Source: Piscicola geometra
Lineage: Eukaryota; Annelida; Clitellata; Hirudinida; Piscicolidae
Reading direction: 5' to 3'
DNA length: 64,000 nt
Assembly: GCA_943735955.1 (NCBI GenBank)
Contig: OX030956.1
Span: 5,533,876 to 5,597,875 of the forward strand
In this document: one piece after another, positions 61,956 through 64,000 of the stretch
Position numbering within the stretch: the stretch's first letter is position 1
How the letters are laid out: each line of letters opens with the position of its first letter
The notes under the pieces: generated by a model
The model's database searches: none
What the model saw: the letters and a program-made list of their open reading frames with translations, nothing else
Told to the model about the DNA's origin: nothing
Program-made: the position numbers and the translations under genes

Positions 61956-63589
61956 GTAAACTCGATAATTATTTATTAGTTTCAACGGTACATTGATATT
62001 ATTTCATTTCATTATACTATCTGCTCAAAATTTAAATTTTGAACCAATGGGATGTTGTAATAATTTCAATTTAATTTATCTGATCAATCAATTTAATATT
62101 TTTCATTTGTTTTAAATATTATAGATGCTTTGGCAAAATCGTTTCAGAAATCTGTTGTTACATTGGCAAGGTATTTTTAACAACTCCTTCATTAATTTTT
62201 TGAGATAATCAAAATTTCATTATTAAACGGTTACTATTCAAATCATAATTACAATTATAAACAATAAAGAAAAATTCTCATTCAGCACCATCTCTTGCAC
62301 CTATACTTCGGATGAGTTTGCCTTGGCCGAGAGAATAAAGAAAAAACGTTTGCATTTCTATTGTTTTAATTCATTAATTATTTAAAATATTAAATTTTTA
62401 TAAACTTCATAATATAAATAAGTATAAATAATCTTGCAAATGCCAGTGGTGAGGCAGAGGAGTGAGAAGGAGGCGGTGTACTTTGCAGACCTCTACAGGA
62501 AGCTCCAAGCATGTGTATGCCATCCATATTGGAAATTATTATTATTCAGATTGTGTGGTCTTAAAGCTCGTCTGGTTTTACTTCGCTTTAATAATATTTA
62601 GAGTTGTGTTTTATTGTATGGTATTATGCAAAATCCAGTTTCATGAGAAGCCATTGATATCCAAATGATATATGAAAGAATTAAAAAAGTTATTAAGCCA
62701 AATTCTACATAATGACTGCGAAAACAATTAAAATAATTGTAAAAAATAATTGTTTTATATTTAACACAAATATAAGTAATAAAAAAGATAAACTTATAAA
62801 TTATTCATGACATCGCCACCACGCAATCATCATCAGGATGCCGTGCAGAACAGGTGGTCAGTGCTCTACCTACTCCTGCGTCTGACTGACTCGGCTGCTG
62901 CCTCCAAGGTGCTTGCCATGGCTAAGGGACCAATCATAATTGAGAAGCCAATTAAATTATAATCAAGTGTAATTATGTATTCGGTTGGAACCTAAGGACC
63001 CTGGTCACCCACATTATATTGGGGTTTCAGTTTAAAGGTTGTTTATAAATGATATTTTATAATTGTCTTTAAAAATAATTTCTATCATCATCATTATTAT
63101 CATCATCATCATCACCACCTCCAGACCTTCCCGACATTCACAGGGGCGTCAGGGGACTGCCTTACCACATCGACCCCCCATCCGGGCATCCCACTCATCC
63201 ACCAAGCACCCCCATCCCACCTCAGCACCATCCACCCATCCCAGGACTCCCACTACCTGCCTTCCTTGTAACCCTTCCTTTCTTTATAGACTTCTTTTTT
63301 ATTGACTTGCGTTAATTTTTCTTGTTCTAGTGAGGATGATGATAATGATGATGATGGTTTGTGATAATGATAATGATGATGATGATGATGATGAATTGTA
63401 ATGGTGATGATAATGATAATTTTTAATAATGATTATGCTCCTAATTAATTCCAGACTCTCAAGCAGAATTAAAGGAGAATCCAGCAACAATGCATTACAA
63501 CATCATCATCAACAACTACAACAACAACATCAACAACAGCACACAAGCAATGCCCATTCATCCACCACCTCAGGTTCCATTCATCTCTC
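61883..63589 (+). CDS. TUBGCP3: TUBGCP3 (gamma-tubulin complex protein 3), N-terminal exons, truncated by window end
   Basis: GCP3 pairs with GCP2 to carry gamma-tubulin in the microtubule-nucleating complex; its N-terminus binds MZT1. Exons 61883-61955, 62125-62170, 62286-62347, 62447-62514, 62837-62908, 63125-63267 and 63455-63589 stay in frame. Landmarks against human GCP3: ILLRLLCSEITG (LLQNLCCRILG), ALAKSFQKSVV, DEFALAERIKKK (DEFLVAEKIKKE), LVRQRSEKEAVYFADLYRKL ([20 protein letters not shown]), NRWSVLYLLLRLTDS (NKWSILYLLLSLSED). The last two exons encode a Ser/Thr/Pro/His/Gln-rich linker that is not conserved, so their ends are uncertain. The GRIP domains lie beyond the window. The ATG context AAGCAATGG is good and the start agrees with the family. 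Confidence 0.88.
62125..62170 (+). CDS. TUBGCP3: TUBGCP3 exon 2
   Basis: Forty-six nt reading DALAKSFQKSVVTLA. Acceptor ATTATAG, donor GTATTT, phase 2. Confidence 0.8.
62286..62347 (+). CDS. TUBGCP3: TUBGCP3 exon 3
   Basis: Reads STISCTYTSDEFALAERIKK then K. The donor GTTTGC is weak but is the one that fits phase 1 with the next exon. Confidence 0.82.
62447..62514 (+). CDS. TUBGCP3: TUBGCP3 exon 4
   Basis: Reads LVRQRSEKEAVYFADLYRKL then QAC. Of two adjacent donors, GTATGC at 62515 is chosen because it gives phase 0 to match the next exon. Confidence 0.85.
62837..62908 (+). CDS. TUBGCP3: TUBGCP3 exon 5
   Basis: Reads DAVQNRWSVLYLLLRLTDSA then AASK, the most conserved N-terminal GCP3 block. 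Phase 0. Confidence 0.88.
63070..63118 (+). repeat. ATC/ATT repeat before TUBGCP3 exon 6
   Basis: ATCATCATTATTATCATC units ending at CACCTCCAG. Confidence 0.85.
63125..63267 (+). CDS. TUBGCP3: TUBGCP3 exon 6, low-conservation linker
   Basis: A Pro/Ser/Thr/His-rich open stretch starting TFPTFTGASGDCLTTSTPHP. Phase 0 in, phase 2 out at GTAACC. Confidence 0.6.
63331..63430 (+). repeat. GAT/AAT repeat in TUBGCP3 intron 6
   Basis: GATGATAATGAT units, complementary in type to the ATC runs at 63070 and 63870. Confidence 0.88.
63455..63589 (+). CDS. TUBGCP3: TUBGCP3 exon 7, Gln/His-rich linker (3' end uncertain)
   Basis: Reads SSRIKGESSNNALQHHHQQL and further Gln/His/Ser. The donor may be GTATGT at 63590 or GTTCCA at 63574; they differ in phase and point to different frames of the next exon near 63784-63789. 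Confidence 0.5.
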
Positions 63590-63693
63590 GTATGTTCACT
63601 CCACAACACACAAATTCGTTCACTTTTCAACTAATTTCTCAATACATACACAATCAAGTCAACCAGTTACTAAAAAAATTAACTCGTGCAACT

Positions 63694-63783
63694 TCTTCAC
63701 ACCCACACACACATACACACACACACACGCACAAACACACACACACACCAACACGCAAACACTCACACACGCAAACACAGGTA
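63694..63783 (+). repeat. CA-rich microsatellite
   Basis: Interrupted CACACA run ahead of the probable next TUBGCP3 acceptor. Confidence 0.85.
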
Positions 63784-63869
63784 CACAGTCCTTCCTACCT
63801 CCAAAGTCTTCAAGTCTGGCTAGCAAGAGACCTGACAAATGTACCATCTCCATTTCCTGCTCTACTACT

Positions 63870-63945
63870 CCATCATCATCACTACCATCATTATCATCAT
63901 CATCATTATCATCACCACCATCATCATAATCATCACCATCATGAT
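63870..63945 (+). repeat. ATC/ACC trinucleotide repeat
   Basis: CATCATCATTATCATCACC units near the window end. Confidence 0.88.
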
Positions 63946-64000
63946 AATTTCTTTCTCATAACTACACCACTTGTCACAAGGACAACACCAAAGCAATCAA

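Overview
This is a window of intron-rich, AT-rich, microsatellite-laden animal nuclear DNA. Nothing bacterial or viral is visible. Coding exons are short, clearly GC-richer than their surroundings, and bounded by GT..AG junctions. The gene content (an UNC5 netrin receptor, a RAB28-type small GTPase, a UBAN protein, PHAF1, and gamma-tubulin complex protein 3) says metazoan. The divergent UNC5, Q/N-rich inserts and repeat-stuffed introns fit an invertebrate, perhaps a spiralian such as an annelid or mollusc, but the species cannot be fixed from sequence alone.

Layout, all genes on the + strand. (1) 2218-31744: the 3' twenty coding exons of an UNC5 receptor. They run from an Ig domain through two thrombospondin type 1 repeats, a transmembrane helix, a 33-nt microexon, an 813-nt Q/N-rich exon, and the ZU5, UPA and death domains, to a stop. 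All 20 exons join in one frame (962 codons plus stop). The signal peptide and first Ig domain must lie upstream. (2) 33149-35235: a complete 7-exon RAB28-like GTPase. (3) 36916-38591: a 3-exon coiled-coil protein with a UBAN ubiquitin-binding motif most like TNIP/ABIN. (4) 39297-44387: a complete 15-exon PHAF1 (C16orf70/MYTHO, UPF0183 family). (5) 44388-61882: about 17.5 kb without a convincing gene, dominated by simple repeats, including an apparently uninterrupted TAG tract of about 2.26 kb and a second one of about 0.47 kb. (6) 61883 to the window end: the first exons of TUBGCP3, truncated by the window edge.

The genes do not form an obvious pathway. UNC5 acts in axon guidance and dependence-receptor death signalling, RAB28 in ciliary/vesicle traffic, UBAN proteins in ubiquitin-dependent NF-kB and death control, PHAF1 in autophagy, and GCP3 in microtubule nucleation. 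Same-strand packing is tight from UNC5 to PHAF1, with gaps of about 0.7-1.7 kb.

Best leads: a 78-nt imperfect hairpin with a 19-bp core at 35660-35737 that looks like a miRNA precursor; a possible alternative terminal exon (or 9-nt microexon) in UNC5 at 9146 that would give a soluble ectodomain; the 33-nt UNC5 microexon before the prion-like insert; loss of the usual ZU5 signature; loss of the switch-II Gln in the RAB28-like protein; tRNA-derived SINE-like elements; and the giant TAG arrays.
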